A stretch of 64,000 bases of DNA, taken from positions 1-64,000 of the forward strand of contig SEBV01000012.1 of the NCBI GenBank assembly GCA_004172865.1. Reading direction: 5' to 3'. Below, piece by piece: positions 31,624-41,582 of this stretch. The notes under the pieces were generated by a model. The model was not told the DNA's origin. It searched no databases and saw only the letters and a list, made by a program, of their open reading frames with translations. Origin of the DNA: Gammaproteobacteria bacterium. Its GTDB lineage: Bacteria; Pseudomonadota; Gammaproteobacteria; Pseudomonadales; Cellvibrionaceae. Position numbers and translations under genes: made by a program. Position 1 is the first letter of the stretch. Each line of letters starts with the position of its first letter.

Positions 31624-31655
31624 AAATCGCGTCGACAATCATGCCGACACGATTT
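31624..31655 (-). terminator. hairpin between convergent small gene and glgA
   Basis: Arms 31624-31636 and 31643-31655 pair over 13 positions. In plus-strand RNA two positions are mismatched, but in minus-strand RNA both become G-U wobbles, so the structure favours the glgA transcript. A T-run is lacking, so it may protect the mRNA end rather than terminate alone. Confidence 0.45.
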
Positions 31656-31672
31656 AGCTTTTACATCTATTT

Positions 31673-33121
31673 TTAGATTTTCACAATACCGTTGTAAATC
31701 TCTTCATATCGCTCTGCACTTTTTTCCCACGAAAAATCCTGGCTCATTGCGTTCTGCTGCATTTTTTTCCACGCGTCGGGCAGTTTGTAACAAGCGAGCG
31801 CGCGCAATATTGCAGCATGTAAATCTTCCGCTGTAGGCAAATGAAATACGAAGCCATTTCCATCTGTGCCTATATCATCAAAGGGTTTTTCAAATACGGT
31901 ATCGCGTAAACCGCCAACTGCATTTACGATAGGTAGAGTGCCGTAGCGAAGGCTATACATTTGATTTAAACCGCAAGGTTCAAATACCGAAGGCATTAAA
32001 AATAAATCAGCACTGGCTTCAATTTGGTGAGCGAAATTTTCGTTGTAGCCAATGGTGACTGATACTTTGTCAGGATATTGTTGTGCAATCGTTTTTAAAA
32101 TTTGTTCGTAGCTCGCAACGCCGCTGCCTAAAATAACGAGCTGACAATCTTGCTCTAGCAGTTTATCAATTTGCCCGAGAATTAAATCCACGCCTTTTTG
32201 TTCGACCAATCTGCCGATAAATCCCAGCAATGGAATGCTTTCATTAACAGGCAAACCCAATTTTTCTTGCAAAGCGATTTTGTTTTTAAATTTTTGATTT
32301 ACAGTGCGACGGTTGTAGTTGTAGGTAATTAATTTATCGGAACCGGGGTTCCATTCATCCATGTCAATGCCGTTCAGTACACCGGTTAAATCTTTGCTGC
32401 GCGATTGTAATACGCCTTCCAATCCACACCCAAATTCTGGTGTTTGAATTTCTTTCGCATAACTCTGGCTTACGGTAGTTATCGCATCTGCAAACGCCAA
32501 ACCGCCTTTCATAAAAGATAATTGATCGTAAAACTCAAGTTTTTCGTGGTGCCAGTGTTCATCTGGCAAACCTAATTCGGTAAATATTTGATAGGAAAAT
32601 AAACCGCGATAAGCGAGATTATGAATCGTAAATACGCTTGCAGGCTTGTGTTCATGCTGCGCTAGCAACGCAGGAATCAACGCTGTTTGCCAATCATTGC
32701 AATGCACAATATCTGGCTGCCAATCCAGATTCGCTTGATTTAAGGCGATAGCCTCAGCGGCTTTTGAAAATACAAAAAACCGCCAGTGGTTATCGCTCCA
32801 ATCGCTACCTTCAGGTGTGCAATAAGGATTACCTTCGCGCTCGGAGAATTGCGGAATATCAACCAATAAAACGGTGACACGCGAACTTGGCAAACGTGTT
32901 TGCCATAACGAAATTGTTTGGCCGGTGATGTTGAGTTCACCGATTTTTTTTACACCAATTTCTTTCGCTTTCACTAAAACACTTGCATAGGCTGGCAACA
33001 AAATTTTTACATCGTGACCGCGTTTTAACAGTGCGCGTGGCAGGCTGGATGCAACATCTGCAAGCCCGCCAGTTTTAATCAAGGGATGCGCTTCGCTGGT
33101 CGCAAATAATATTTTCTGCAT
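31673..33121 (-). CDS. glgA: Glycogen synthase
   Basis: GlgA transfers glucose from ADP-glucose to growing glycogen. The 482-residue GT5 enzyme has the N-terminal ADP-glucose motif KTGGLADV, HNLAYRG, and the C-terminal domain with FEPCGLNQMYSLRYGT and its conserved glutamate. It follows glgB by 38 bp on the minus strand, so the two form an operon, divergent from glgC across the 413-bp region. Confidence 0.96.
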   Translation of the reverse strand: MQKILFATSEAHPLIKTGGLADVASSLPRALLKRGHDVKILLPAYASVLVKAKEIGVKKIGELNITGQTISLWQTRLPSSRVTVLLVDIPQFSEREGNPYCTPEGSDWSDNHWRFFVFSKAAEAIALNQANLDWQPDIVHCNDWQTALIPALLAQHEHKPASVFTIHNLAYRGLFSYQIFTELGLPDEHWHHEKLEFYDQLSFMKGGLAFADAITTVSQSYAKEIQTPEFGCGLEGVLQSRSKDLTGVLNGIDMDEWNPGSDKLITYNYNRRTVNQKFKNKIALQEKLGLPVNESIPLLGFIGRLVEQKGVDLILGQIDKLLEQDCQLVILGSGVASYEQILKTIAQQYPDKVSVTIGYNENFAHQIEASADLFLMPSVFEPCGLNQMYSLRYGTLPIVNAVGGLRDTVFEKPFDDIGTDGNGFVFHLPTAEDLHAAILRALACYKLPDAWKKMQQNAMSQDFSWEKSAERYEEIYNGIVKI

Positions 33122-33159
33122 TAAAAAATTCCTATTTAATAATGGTCATCATGTTTCTA

Positions 33160-35382
33160 TTAATAGTCACATTTTAATAAAATCGCGCCGAGCGGCGGCA
33201 ACGTTAATTCCATGGATTGTGCATGCCCCATCCAGCTTATTTGCTCGGTTGGAATTTCTGCGGGATTACCTTTATTGCTGCCAGAATAGTAAGCGGAATC
33301 AGAGTTAAAAATTTCGTGATAAACACCGGCTACTGGAACGCCAAGGCGATAATTTTCACGCAGCGCTGGAGTGAAATTCAAAACTACTAAAGTGAAACCT
33401 GTGCTGCCTTTACGCAGGTAACTAATTACAGATTGGGTTGAGTCATGGCAGTCCACCCATTCAAAACCCTCGTGAGTAAAACTGCGTTCATGAAGCGATG
33501 GCAATGTGCTGTAGAGCTTATTCAAATCTCTTACAAGCGTTTGCAAGCCCACGTGTTTATTTTCTTGCGGTGAGCCATCGTCCAACAAATGCCAATCTAA
33601 GGAGCGACCATGAGCCCACTCACTCCATTGGCCAAATTCGCTACCCATAAATAATAATTTTGTGCCGGGGTAGGTATATAGGTAGGTGTAAAGCAAGCGT
33701 AAGTTTGCGAATTTCTGCCAGTCATCGCCAGGCATTTTTTTGATCATGCTGCCTTTGCCGTGCACAACTTCATCGTGCGAAAAAGGCAATTGGAAATTTT
33801 CGGTGAAGGCGTAAACCATGCCGAAAGTTAATTCGTTGTGGTGATATTGGCGGAAGATCGGATCTTTGCTCATGTACTTGAGCGTGTCGTGCATCCAGCC
33901 CATATTCCACTTCATAGAGAAACCAAGACCACCGACCCAGGTTGGGCGAGTAACTTGCGGCCAGGCAGTGGATTCTTCAGCAACGACAATCGCACCGGGG
34001 GATTGACCGTGGCAAAGTACATTGAGTTGGCTAAGAAACGCCATGGCTTCAAGGTTTTCATTGCCGCCATAGATATTTGGAATCCATTCGCCATGGTTGC
34101 GCGAATAATCCAGATGCAACATGGACGCAACGGCATCCACACGTAAACCATCGATGTGAAATTCTTTTAACCAGAAAAGCGCGTTCGCCAAAAGGAAGTT
34201 GCGCACTTCATTGCGGCTGTAGTTATAAATCAACGTGCCCCAGTCGCGATGCTCGCCTAAGCGTGGATCTTCATGTTCATAAAGCGCGGTGCCATCAAAT
34301 TTGGCGAGGGCGTGAGCGTCTTTAGGGAAATGCGCCGGCACCCAATCCAGAATAATGCCTATGCCGTTCAAGTGAAGGTGATTTACGAAATAGCGGAATT
34401 CATCGGGCGAACCAAAGCGGCTGGTAGGCGCGTAGTAACCGGATGTTTGATAGCCCCAGGAATCATCCAATGGGTGTTCAGTAATTGGCAGAACTTCGAT
34501 ATGGGTAAAACCCATATATTTCACGTAATCTGCTAATTGATGGGCGAGATCACGATAGTTGATAAATGAGTTACCTTCGCCGCGACGCCATGATCCCAAA
34601 TGCACTTCATAAATGGATAAAGGCGAATGTTGCCAGTCCCAGCCAGCGCGTGCGCTCAACCAGGAGGAGTCCTGCCATTCGAATTTACTTTTGGCCGTTA
34701 CTATAGAGGATGTAAGAGGGCGCTTCTCAAAGGCTTGACCGTAAGGGTCAGTTTTCAAAAATATTTGGTGCGTATCGCGATTGCGAATTTCAAATTTGTA
34801 GTTGGTTCCCGCGGCAACGCCGGGAATAAATACTTCCCATAAACCGCTGCCACCGCGAACCCGCATTGGATGATGACGACCATCCCAATCGTTAAAATCA
34901 CCGACGATACTTATTCGTTCAGCGCTGGGTGCCCAAGTTGCGAATAACACACCTTCTACACCATCGACGATCTTTGCGTGTGCACCGAGGACTTGGTAAA
35001 TATCCCAATGTTGCCCCTCGCCGAACAAATGTATGTCCAGTTCGCCCAGTTGTGGTGCGAAACTGTAGGGGTCAAATTCTTTATGCAATTGGTTGTGACG
35101 ATCGGTCCATTCAATCTCGTAGTGCGTAGGAACGTCTTTAGCAAAGCCGTACCATTCAAAAAAGTCAGTAGCCTCAATGCGCTCAAGGTTTATTGAACCA
35201 TAGTTTATTTGCAAAGATGCCTTACTCGCACCTGGCAGAAAAACCCGGATAACGGAGTCTGCAGTGGGAGTTGGAACAGCCAGTGGATGCTTGCCGAGAA
35301 CCTCGAAGGGATCGTGATGAGTAGCAGAAATTATACGGAGGAGTTCGTTGGGTAAACCTTGTGCTGACTTGGCACTGAGCAT
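33160..35382 (-). CDS. glgB: 1,4-alpha-glucan branching enzyme
   Basis: GlgB makes the alpha-1,6 branches of glycogen. The 740-residue GH13 enzyme has two N-terminal beta-sandwich modules (CBM48; FEVLGKHP, then [18 protein letters not shown]). The catalytic barrel carries [11 protein letters not shown] (nucleophile aspartate), VAEESTAWP (acid glutamate) and [11 protein letters not shown]. It is the first gene of the glgB-glgA transcript. AGGAT precedes the ATG. Full length and intact. Confidence 0.97.
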   Translation of the reverse strand: MLSAKSAQGLPNELLRIISATHHDPFEVLGKHPLAVPTPTADSVIRVFLPGASKASLQINYGSINLERIEATDFFEWYGFAKDVPTHYEIEWTDRHNQLHKEFDPYSFAPQLGELDIHLFGEGQHWDIYQVLGAHAKIVDGVEGVLFATWAPSAERISIVGDFNDWDGRHHPMRVRGGSGLWEVFIPGVAAGTNYKFEIRNRDTHQIFLKTDPYGQAFEKRPLTSSIVTAKSKFEWQDSSWLSARAGWDWQHSPLSIYEVHLGSWRRGEGNSFINYRDLAHQLADYVKYMGFTHIEVLPITEHPLDDSWGYQTSGYYAPTSRFGSPDEFRYFVNHLHLNGIGIILDWVPAHFPKDAHALAKFDGTALYEHEDPRLGEHRDWGTLIYNYSRNEVRNFLLANALFWLKEFHIDGLRVDAVASMLHLDYSRNHGEWIPNIYGGNENLEAMAFLSQLNVLCHGQSPGAIVVAEESTAWPQVTRPTWVGGLGFSMKWNMGWMHDTLKYMSKDPIFRQYHHNELTFGMVYAFTENFQLPFSHDEVVHGKGSMIKKMPGDDWQKFANLRLLYTYLYTYPGTKLLFMGSEFGQWSEWAHGRSLDWHLLDDGSPQENKHVGLQTLVRDLNKLYSTLPSLHERSFTHEGFEWVDCHDSTQSVISYLRKGSTGFTLVVLNFTPALRENYRLGVPVAGVYHEIFNSDSAYYSGSNKGNPAEIPTEQISWMGHAQSMELTLPPLGAILLKCDY

Positions 35383-35795
35383 GAAAATTATCCTGTTTCT
35401 ATGCGAAATTATTGATCAAAAAATGACTAAATTTCGAGTTTTTATTGATGCCGTAAAGAATGGCGTTTAAGTTTGTAGACGCGAGCGTTTTATTTGGATT
35501 AACTCCAACATCTAGCAACGGCTTTTACACAGAATCGTCACAGGCTAGAGATAAAGTAAGGCAATGGTATTACACAAAGTAATGTAAAAAATAATTTCGC
35601 ACAAACGAAATAATTGCAGATTCGGTGCCAGCATTGAGTCTACACTTGTATTGCTTTATTAAGGCAAATTTAATTGGTTGCCAGCTATAAAATTAACCAG
35701 ATTTTTTCTCTTGGCATCGATATTGCTCAACGCAAGTAAAGAGAAAAAGTAAACTCTTAAGCCCCCACCTTTGACATAAGAAGAAAGGAGTTTCA
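35383..35795. promoter_or_regulatory. 413-bp divergent control region glgB/glgC
   Basis: No coding frame is supported here. The region must hold promoters for glgBA (minus) and glgC-GH57-malQ (plus). An imperfect palindrome at 35589-35616 (AATTTCG...CGAAATAATT) lies in the middle and might be an operator. AAAGGAG marks the glgC ribosome site. No riboswitch was recognised. Confidence 0.5.
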
Positions 35796-37067
35796 ATGAG
35801 CACAAACCAGACCTCTGGTCGCTTCGTAAGCCGCTTAACGCAAAAAACCCTCGCTGTAATTCTTGCAGGAGGTCGCGGATCACGCCTTCATCAATTAACT
35901 AATTGGCGGGCCAAACCAGCCGTACATTTTGGCGGAAAGTTTCGGATTATTGATTTTCCTTTATCCAATTGTGTGAACTCCGGTATTCGTCGCATCAGCG
36001 TATTAACGCAGTACAAATCTCACTCACTTGATCGACATATTCAGCGTGGCTGGGGCTTCCTTGGCGGTGAGCTGGGTGAATTTGTAGAACTCCTTCCTGC
36101 GCAACAACGTCTCGATGAATCCTGGTATGTGGGCACTGCAGATGCGGTTCTACAAAACCTCGATATTATTCGCCGCCACAATCCCGAATATGTGTTGATT
36201 CTCGCGGGCGATCATATTTATAAAATGGACTACGGAACCATGATTGCCGCGCATGTTGAGCGCGGCGCTGATATCACTGTGGGTTGTATTGAAGTTCCCT
36301 TGGAAATAGCCAGCTCTTTCGGTTTGATTGATATTGATGGCGAAAATCGAATTACCCGTTTTACAGAAAAGCCTGCCAACCCAGAGCCAACGCCGGGCAA
36401 AACTGACAGGGCTTTAGCATCTATGGGTATTTATGTATTCAGTACAAAAGTACTTTTTAGCGAATTATTGAAAGACCAAAAAAATCCTGATTCAGAACAT
36501 GACTTTGGTAAAAATATTATTCCCGAAATGATCAAAACCCATCGCGTATGTGCGTTCCCATTCCGTGATCCTGTTAGCGGTGGTGATGGCTACTGGCGCG
36601 ATGTAGGAACAGTCGATGCATTGTGGGAAGCAAACCTTGAATTGACCGCAGTAATTCCAGAGTTGGATTTGTACGACGCCGAATGGCCGATCTGGACTCA
36701 CCAGGAACAAGTTGCTCCGGCAAAATTTGTTTTCGATGATGAAGGTCGTCGCGGTTTTGCGGTAGATTCATTAATTGCAGGCGGATGTATTGTTTCCGGC
36801 TCAGTTGTTAAACATTCATTATTGTTCCCGCGTGTGCGTGTGCATTCCTATTGCGACATTGAAGACTCCGTACTTTTCCCAAGTGTTGAAGTAGGGCGTA
36901 ACTGCAAAATTCGCAAAGCATTAATTGATCGCCGCTGCAAAATTCCTGAAGGCACAGTAATTGGTTATGACGAAGAAGAAGATCGCAAACGCTTTTTTGT
37001 TTCTCCAAAAGGTGTTGTGCTAGTAACGCCAGAAATGCTGAATGAGGACAATCCGCATGCCTTTTAA
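35796..37067 (+). CDS. glgC: Glucose-1-phosphate adenylyltransferase
   Basis: GlgC makes ADP-glucose, the committed step of glycogen synthesis. The 423-residue protein has the nucleotide motif [28 protein letters not shown], the catalytic region [15 protein letters not shown] (sugar-phosphate site) and a C-terminal left-handed beta-helix. AGGAG precedes the ATG. Its end overlaps the next gene by 11 bp. Confidence 0.97.
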   Translation: MSTNQTSGRFVSRLTQKTLAVILAGGRGSRLHQLTNWRAKPAVHFGGKFRIIDFPLSNCVNSGIRRISVLTQYKSHSLDRHIQRGWGFLGGELGEFVELLPAQQRLDESWYVGTADAVLQNLDIIRRHNPEYVLILAGDHIYKMDYGTMIAAHVERGADITVGCIEVPLEIASSFGLIDIDGENRITRFTEKPANPEPTPGKTDRALASMGIYVFSTKVLFSELLKDQKNPDSEHDFGKNIIPEMIKTHRVCAFPFRDPVSGGDGYWRDVGTVDALWEANLELTAVIPELDLYDAEWPIWTHQEQVAPAKFVFDDEGRRGFAVDSLIAGGCIVSGSVVKHSLLFPRVRVHSYCDIEDSVLFPSVEVGRNCKIRKALIDRRCKIPEGTVIGYDEEEDRKRFFVSPKGVVLVTPEMLNEDNPHAF

Positions 37068-38784
37068 TGGCAAAATGAAAGTCGTTTTTCTCTGGCACAT
37101 GCACCAGCCAGATTATCGCAACATAATGACAGGGGAATATTATTTCCCCTGGACTTATCTCCACGCATTAAAAGATTATGTTGATATGGTTGCGCATCTT
37201 GAAGCACAACCAAAGGCGCGCGCGGTTTTCAACTTCGCGCCCATTTTATTAGAACAGCTCGATGACTACTCGCAACAAATTGCAAATTATTTTTCCAAAC
37301 AGGAAATAATAAAAGATGCCGTTTTGTCATCGCTCGTTGAACCTGATTTACCCTTGGCGGGAACACCGGAATTTATCGCGCTCGCGAAAAAATATTTGCG
37401 TGCAAATCGCCAGCGGATGATTGAACGCTTTCCAATATTTCAAGAGCTTGCGGATATCACCAATGATTTGACGGAAACATCGACCATTGCAAAATATCTT
37501 AACCAACAATTTTTAATTGACTTAGGTTTTTGGTATCACTTAAGTTGGTTGTCTGAAACGTTGCGTCGTAAAGATTACCGTGTGCAAGCATGGCAAAATA
37601 AAGGCCGCGGTTTCAGCTGGCAGGATCGTTTGGATTTGCTCAAATTAATTGGCGAAGAAATTAGTTCAATCGCACCACGCTACAAAGCGCTTTATGAAAC
37701 TGGACAAATTGAATTGTGCATGAGCCCCTATGCACATCCAATTGTTCCGTTGCTGTTGGATATTAATACTGCACGTCAGGCATGGCCCGATGTAACACTT
37801 CCTATCGCAACTAATTACGCAGGCGGCGAAGAAAGATCCAAGTGGCATTTGACCGAAGGCGTAAAAACCTTTGAACAACACTTTGGTCACAAACCACGCG
37901 GTTGTTGGCCATCCGAAGGTAGTGTTAGTGATGACACCTTAAAACTTCTGGAAGAAGCCGGGTTCGAGTGGGCCGCAACTGGCGATTCAGTTTTGCATAA
38001 CAGTTTGCGTCATGCTGACAACAAAACTATTGCAGATGATTTGGCAGCACGCAAAGCTTGTTTGCATCGCCCCTATCAATTTGCAGGCCATAAAACCAAT
38101 CTCTTTTTTCGCGACGATGGTCTCTCCGATATCATCGGGTTTAAATACGCCACCTGGCATTCCGATGATGCCGTCGGTGATTTTATAAATCATTTGATCA
38201 ACATTACCGAAGCATGTGACAACCCAAAAAATTCCGTAATCTCGGTGATTATGGATGGTGAAAATGCATGGGAATATTTCCCTGAAAATGCCTATTACTT
38301 TTTAGAGCAATTGTATCGTCGCATTGGCGAACATCCCCAATTGGAATTAACAACTTACAGCGAATTGCTCGACAAGCAAAAACCAGAACCACTGGTTATG
38401 CCGCATGTTGTTGCAGGCAGCTGGGTCTACGGTAATTTTTCAACCTGGATTGGTGATAAAGATAAAAACCGTGGCTGGGACATGTTGTGTGAAGCGAAAT
38501 TAGCAGCAGATCATGCACTGGAAACTAAAAAGTTTACCAAAGCAGAAGTCGCGCAAATTGAAAAGCAATTAGCACTGTGTGAAGGTTCTGATTGGTTCTG
38601 GTGGTTCGGCGGTTACAATCCGGCGCAAAGTGTTAGCGACTTTGAATATCTTTATCGTCAACATCTCAAAAATTTATATCACTTAATTAAAGTACCGGAA
38701 CCTGATTATTTAAATCTGGTCATCAGTGTTGGTGGCGGCGATCCGGCAACAGGTGGCGTAATGCGTCAAGGTCATGAACAATAG
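37057..38784 (+). CDS. GH57 family alpha-amylase / glucanotransferase
   Basis: A glycoside hydrolase family 57 enzyme (575 residues), acting on alpha-glucans in the cytoplasm (no signal peptide). The family N-terminus [13 protein letters not shown] with the two His is intact. [10 protein letters not shown] holds a candidate nucleophile glutamate and [11 protein letters not shown] the catalytic aspartate. An ATG at 37042 is also open, but GAGG spacing favours 37057. The gene overlaps glgC by 11 bp and precedes malQ by 15 bp. Context suggests a role in glycogen remodelling; whether it hydrolyses, transfers or branches cannot be told. Confidence 0.88.
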   Translation: MPFNGKMKVVFLWHMHQPDYRNIMTGEYYFPWTYLHALKDYVDMVAHLEAQPKARAVFNFAPILLEQLDDYSQQIANYFSKQEIIKDAVLSSLVEPDLPLAGTPEFIALAKKYLRANRQRMIERFPIFQELADITNDLTETSTIAKYLNQQFLIDLGFWYHLSWLSETLRRKDYRVQAWQNKGRGFSWQDRLDLLKLIGEEISSIAPRYKALYETGQIELCMSPYAHPIVPLLLDINTARQAWPDVTLPIATNYAGGEERSKWHLTEGVKTFEQHFGHKPRGCWPSEGSVSDDTLKLLEEAGFEWAATGDSVLHNSLRHADNKTIADDLAARKACLHRPYQFAGHKTNLFFRDDGLSDIIGFKYATWHSDDAVGDFINHLINITEACDNPKNSVISVIMDGENAWEYFPENAYYFLEQLYRRIGEHPQLELTTYSELLDKQKPEPLVMPHVVAGSWVYGNFSTWIGDKDKNRGWDMLCEAKLAADHALETKKFTKAEVAQIEKQLALCEGSDWFWWFGGYNPAQSVSDFEYLYRQHLKNLYHLIKVPEPDYLNLVISVGGGDPATGGVMRQGHEQ

Positions 38785-38799
38785 AAGGATAGGGCACTA

Positions 38800-40332
38800 A
38801 TGCCAAATAACGCTGTAAATGTTTCCCCCCTCTTTTTAGCTCGACGTGCTGGGGTGTTATTACACCCCACATCTCTCCCCAACCAAAACGCTTTTTCTCA
38901 CTCAAAACCTTATCCACAAATGCATGGCGCGCTCGGCAAAGACGCCTATTTATTTGTGGATTTTTTAGCGAAATCCGGCATCAGTGTTTGGCAGATGCTG
39001 CCCACTACACCTACGCATGCAGATCTGTCGCCTTATCAATCAGTATCAGCGCATGCGGGTAATCCCGAATTAATTAGTATTGACTGGCTCGTGCAACACG
39101 GTTGGGTAGATGCAAATACGAATTGGAGCGACTTGGAACCCAGTCACCAAATTTTGCATGCGATTCGTCTCGAATGCGCCGAACAGTTTTATGCGCATCT
39201 GCAAGAAAAACATTATTTGCTGGAAAAGCTAAATCACTTTCAAAGCGAAAATAGTTATTGGCTTGAAGATTTCGTTTTATTTATGGCGCTGCGTAAACAT
39301 TTTGAAAACCGTTCGTGGACCCAATGGCCAGCAGCAATTAAAAAGCGAGTGCCAGAAGCCTTAAAAGAATACAGAGAATTTTTAGCACCAGATATTTCGC
39401 TCTATGTGTTTGAACAATTTGCATTCTTTGAACAATGGAAATCTCTGCGCAACTATGCGCAAGAAAAAAATATTTATCTTTTTGGTGACATGCCTATTTT
39501 TGTCGCCCATGACAGTTCAGATGTATGGGCCGCGCAAGAATTTTTTAATCTGGATGAAGAGGGTAATTCGCTTACCGTAGCCGGTGTTCCACCGGATTAT
39601 TTTTCGGAGACTGGTCAGCATTGGGGTAACCCACATTACAACTGGCAAGCGATGGAAGACGCTGGCTTTAGTTGGTGGATAGATCGCCTGCGCACGCAAT
39701 TAAGTCAATTCGATTTAATTCGTATTGATCACTTTCGCGGCTTTGAAGCCTTTTGGGAAATTCCCGGCAATAGCCATGACGCTCGCAGTGGGCAATGGGT
39801 AAAAGCGCCTGGTGATGCGTTTTTAGCAGCCTGTTTTGAAGCTTTTCCAGGCTTGCCATTAGTCGCTGAAAATTTAGGTTTAATTACCGAAGAAGTTGAA
39901 GCCTTACGCCACAAATTTAATTTGCCCGGCATGCTGGTTTTACAATTTGCTTTTGATGGCAATAATAAAAACCCACATTTGCCCCATTGTCATTCGCGCA
40001 GCGATGTCATCTACACCGGCACTCATGACAATGACACAACCGTAGGTTGGTATGAAGCTTTAACAAAAGAGCAGCAACATAAAGTAACGGATTATTTATA
40101 TGCCAGTAATGAAAAAATTCATTGGTTATTAATTGAATCTGCACTGGCATCCGTCTCGCCTTTGGCTATGATTCCTTTACAGGACTTTTTAGCGCTTGAT
40201 GGTGAGCATCGCATGAATATGCCAGGCACCACCGGAACAAACTGGACTTGGCAATTTACCTGGGCGCAATTTCCTGAAAATTTAGATGAGTTAATCCACA
40301 AAAAATTAGCGCGCTATGATCGTTTAAGTTAG
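38800..40332 (+). CDS. malQ: 4-alpha-glucanotransferase (amylomaltase)
   Basis: MalQ transfers maltosyl or longer glucans between chains. The 510-residue GH77 protein has LHPTSLP at the N-terminus. It also has RIDHFRGFEAFWEIPG with the nucleophile aspartate, VAENLGLITEEV with the acid glutamate, and YTGTHDNDTTVGWY. Its length is that of the short (D-enzyme, DPE1) form, without the N-terminal extension of E. coli MalQ. AAGGAT and AGGG precede the ATG. It sits 15 bp after the GH57 gene. Confidence 0.95.
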   Translation: MPNNAVNVSPLFLARRAGVLLHPTSLPNQNAFSHSKPYPQMHGALGKDAYLFVDFLAKSGISVWQMLPTTPTHADLSPYQSVSAHAGNPELISIDWLVQHGWVDANTNWSDLEPSHQILHAIRLECAEQFYAHLQEKHYLLEKLNHFQSENSYWLEDFVLFMALRKHFENRSWTQWPAAIKKRVPEALKEYREFLAPDISLYVFEQFAFFEQWKSLRNYAQEKNIYLFGDMPIFVAHDSSDVWAAQEFFNLDEEGNSLTVAGVPPDYFSETGQHWGNPHYNWQAMEDAGFSWWIDRLRTQLSQFDLIRIDHFRGFEAFWEIPGNSHDARSGQWVKAPGDAFLAACFEAFPGLPLVAENLGLITEEVEALRHKFNLPGMLVLQFAFDGNNKNPHLPHCHSRSDVIYTGTHDNDTTVGWYEALTKEQQHKVTDYLYASNEKIHWLLIESALASVSPLAMIPLQDFLALDGEHRMNMPGTTGTNWTWQFTWAQFPENLDELIHKKLARYDRLS

Positions 40333-40371
40333 ATGTGAAAATCCTCCAACTGAAACACCAGGGAGCCTTCT

Positions 40372-40734
40372 ATGGAACACAGGTGCACAGAGAGAACTGC
40401 CAGCGAATTAAACGTTTTAATTCATAAACATAATAATCCCATCGCTACAGGGCGCATTAAAAACTGCAGTCATGCCGGAGTATTTGTTGAAACAGATTTC
40501 ATGGATATTGACTGCGAACATCAATTGACGTTTGAAGTGCTCTTTAATGAAAATAGCGCTATAGAATTTCAGCATGTTGAAATGAAAGCCATCGTGATTC
40601 ATAAAGCGAGTAAAGGTTTTGGTGCAGAAGTAGATTTCCTGGATAGCTCTCACGCAAATGTGTTTAAGGAGATTCTACGTGGCCCGCAGTTGATCCAGCC
40701 AAACAGTAATTTCGCCATGGCGGCAAATAGTTAA
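40372..40734 (+). CDS. PilZ-domain protein
   Basis: A 120-residue, single-domain PilZ protein, a candidate receptor for cyclic di-GMP. The N-terminal CTERTASELN and the NCSHAGVFVET segment are the two expected parts. The first part lacks the classical RxxxR pair, having R4-x-R-like residues instead (HRCTER), so ligand binding needs testing. It starts 39 bp after malQ with GGGAG before the ATG and is probably read from the same transcript. The hairpin at 40771-40799 follows. Confidence 0.78.
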   Translation: MEHRCTERTASELNVLIHKHNNPIATGRIKNCSHAGVFVETDFMDIDCEHQLTFEVLFNENSAIEFQHVEMKAIVIHKASKGFGAEVDFLDSSHANVFKEILRGPQLIQPNSNFAMAANS

Positions 40735-40770
40735 TTTTTAAAATCCTCTGTTAAATCGACATTCGTTTAT

Positions 40771-40799
40771 AAGGCAACCTGCAATTCTACGGTTGCCTT
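40771..40799 (+). terminator. hairpin after the PilZ gene
   Basis: AAGGCAACC (40771-40779) pairs perfectly with GGTTGCCTT (40791-40799) around an 11-nt loop. No T-run follows. It may still mark the transcript end. Confidence 0.42.
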
Positions 40800-40921
40800 G
40801 AACATCTTAAACCCTCTTAAAAATGGCTCAGTATTTAATCCTATAAATGGCTTAAAGCTGACTATACTTCTTCAAAACCATAGTTAATCCATCTGCTCAA
40901 CGATTTATCGCTGGAAATATC

Positions 40922-41563
40922 ATGATCAACAGTGTCACCAGGCTTTTGCTTGCCTTATTTTTTGTGATTAATTCATCCACTGGATATGCTTCCGACGTTT
41001 TGTTGAAAGTTCTAAGTGTTGAAAACGAACCAGTTGTTGATGCAGTAGTGTATGTTCAAGCTGGCGACCTTGCCAAAAATCCACCAGTTGCGGTTATGAA
41101 TCAGCACGACAAAGTTTTTGTTCCTCACGTGCTCGCGGTGCCTGCCGGCACGCTGGTAGATTTTCCTAATTCGGACTCCGTTAATCACTACGTTTATTCT
41201 TTTTCTGAAATTAAGAAATTTCAATTCAAACTTTTTAAAGGAGATTTGGAAAAGCATCAGATGGTTTTTGATAAACCAGGCATAGTGACTATAGGCTGCA
41301 ATATTCACGATTTCATGTTTGGCTATATTTTTGTTGCGCCGACAGCTTATGTAGGCGTTACCAACAATGCAGGCGAGCTGAAACTTACGCTGCCAGATAA
41401 GGGCGAGTTCTCGTTGGTGGTATGGCATGAACGCGCCAACGAAGATCTTGAAAAGCTAACGCAAAAAATTACTGTGAATTCTACTGAGCAAAAACTTCAT
41501 ATAAATTTTACCAAATCACTCAAGCCGCCACGAAAAATGACGCATGAAGGCGATAGCTACTAA
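40922..41563 (+). CDS. Secreted cupredoxin-like protein (methylamine-utilisation type)
   Basis: A 213-residue periplasmic protein with a signal peptide (about residues 1-23, ending TGYA). After an N-terminal beta domain comes a plastocyanin-like domain with a likely type 1 copper site: His in DSVNHYVYS and GCNIHDFM with Cys, His and Met ligands. Such proteins are often annotated methylamine-utilisation protein, without evidence for that role. It is followed 19 bp later by the GGDEF-EAL gene, so it heads a three-gene operon. Confidence 0.85.
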   Translation: MINSVTRLLLALFFVINSSTGYASDVLLKVLSVENEPVVDAVVYVQAGDLAKNPPVAVMNQHDKVFVPHVLAVPAGTLVDFPNSDSVNHYVYSFSEIKKFQFKLFKGDLEKHQMVFDKPGIVTIGCNIHDFMFGYIFVAPTAYVGVTNNAGELKLTLPDKGEFSLVVWHERANEDLEKLTQKITVNSTEQKLHINFTKSLKPPRKMTHEGDSY

Positions 41564-41582
41564 GTGTCGGTAATTATTTAAG

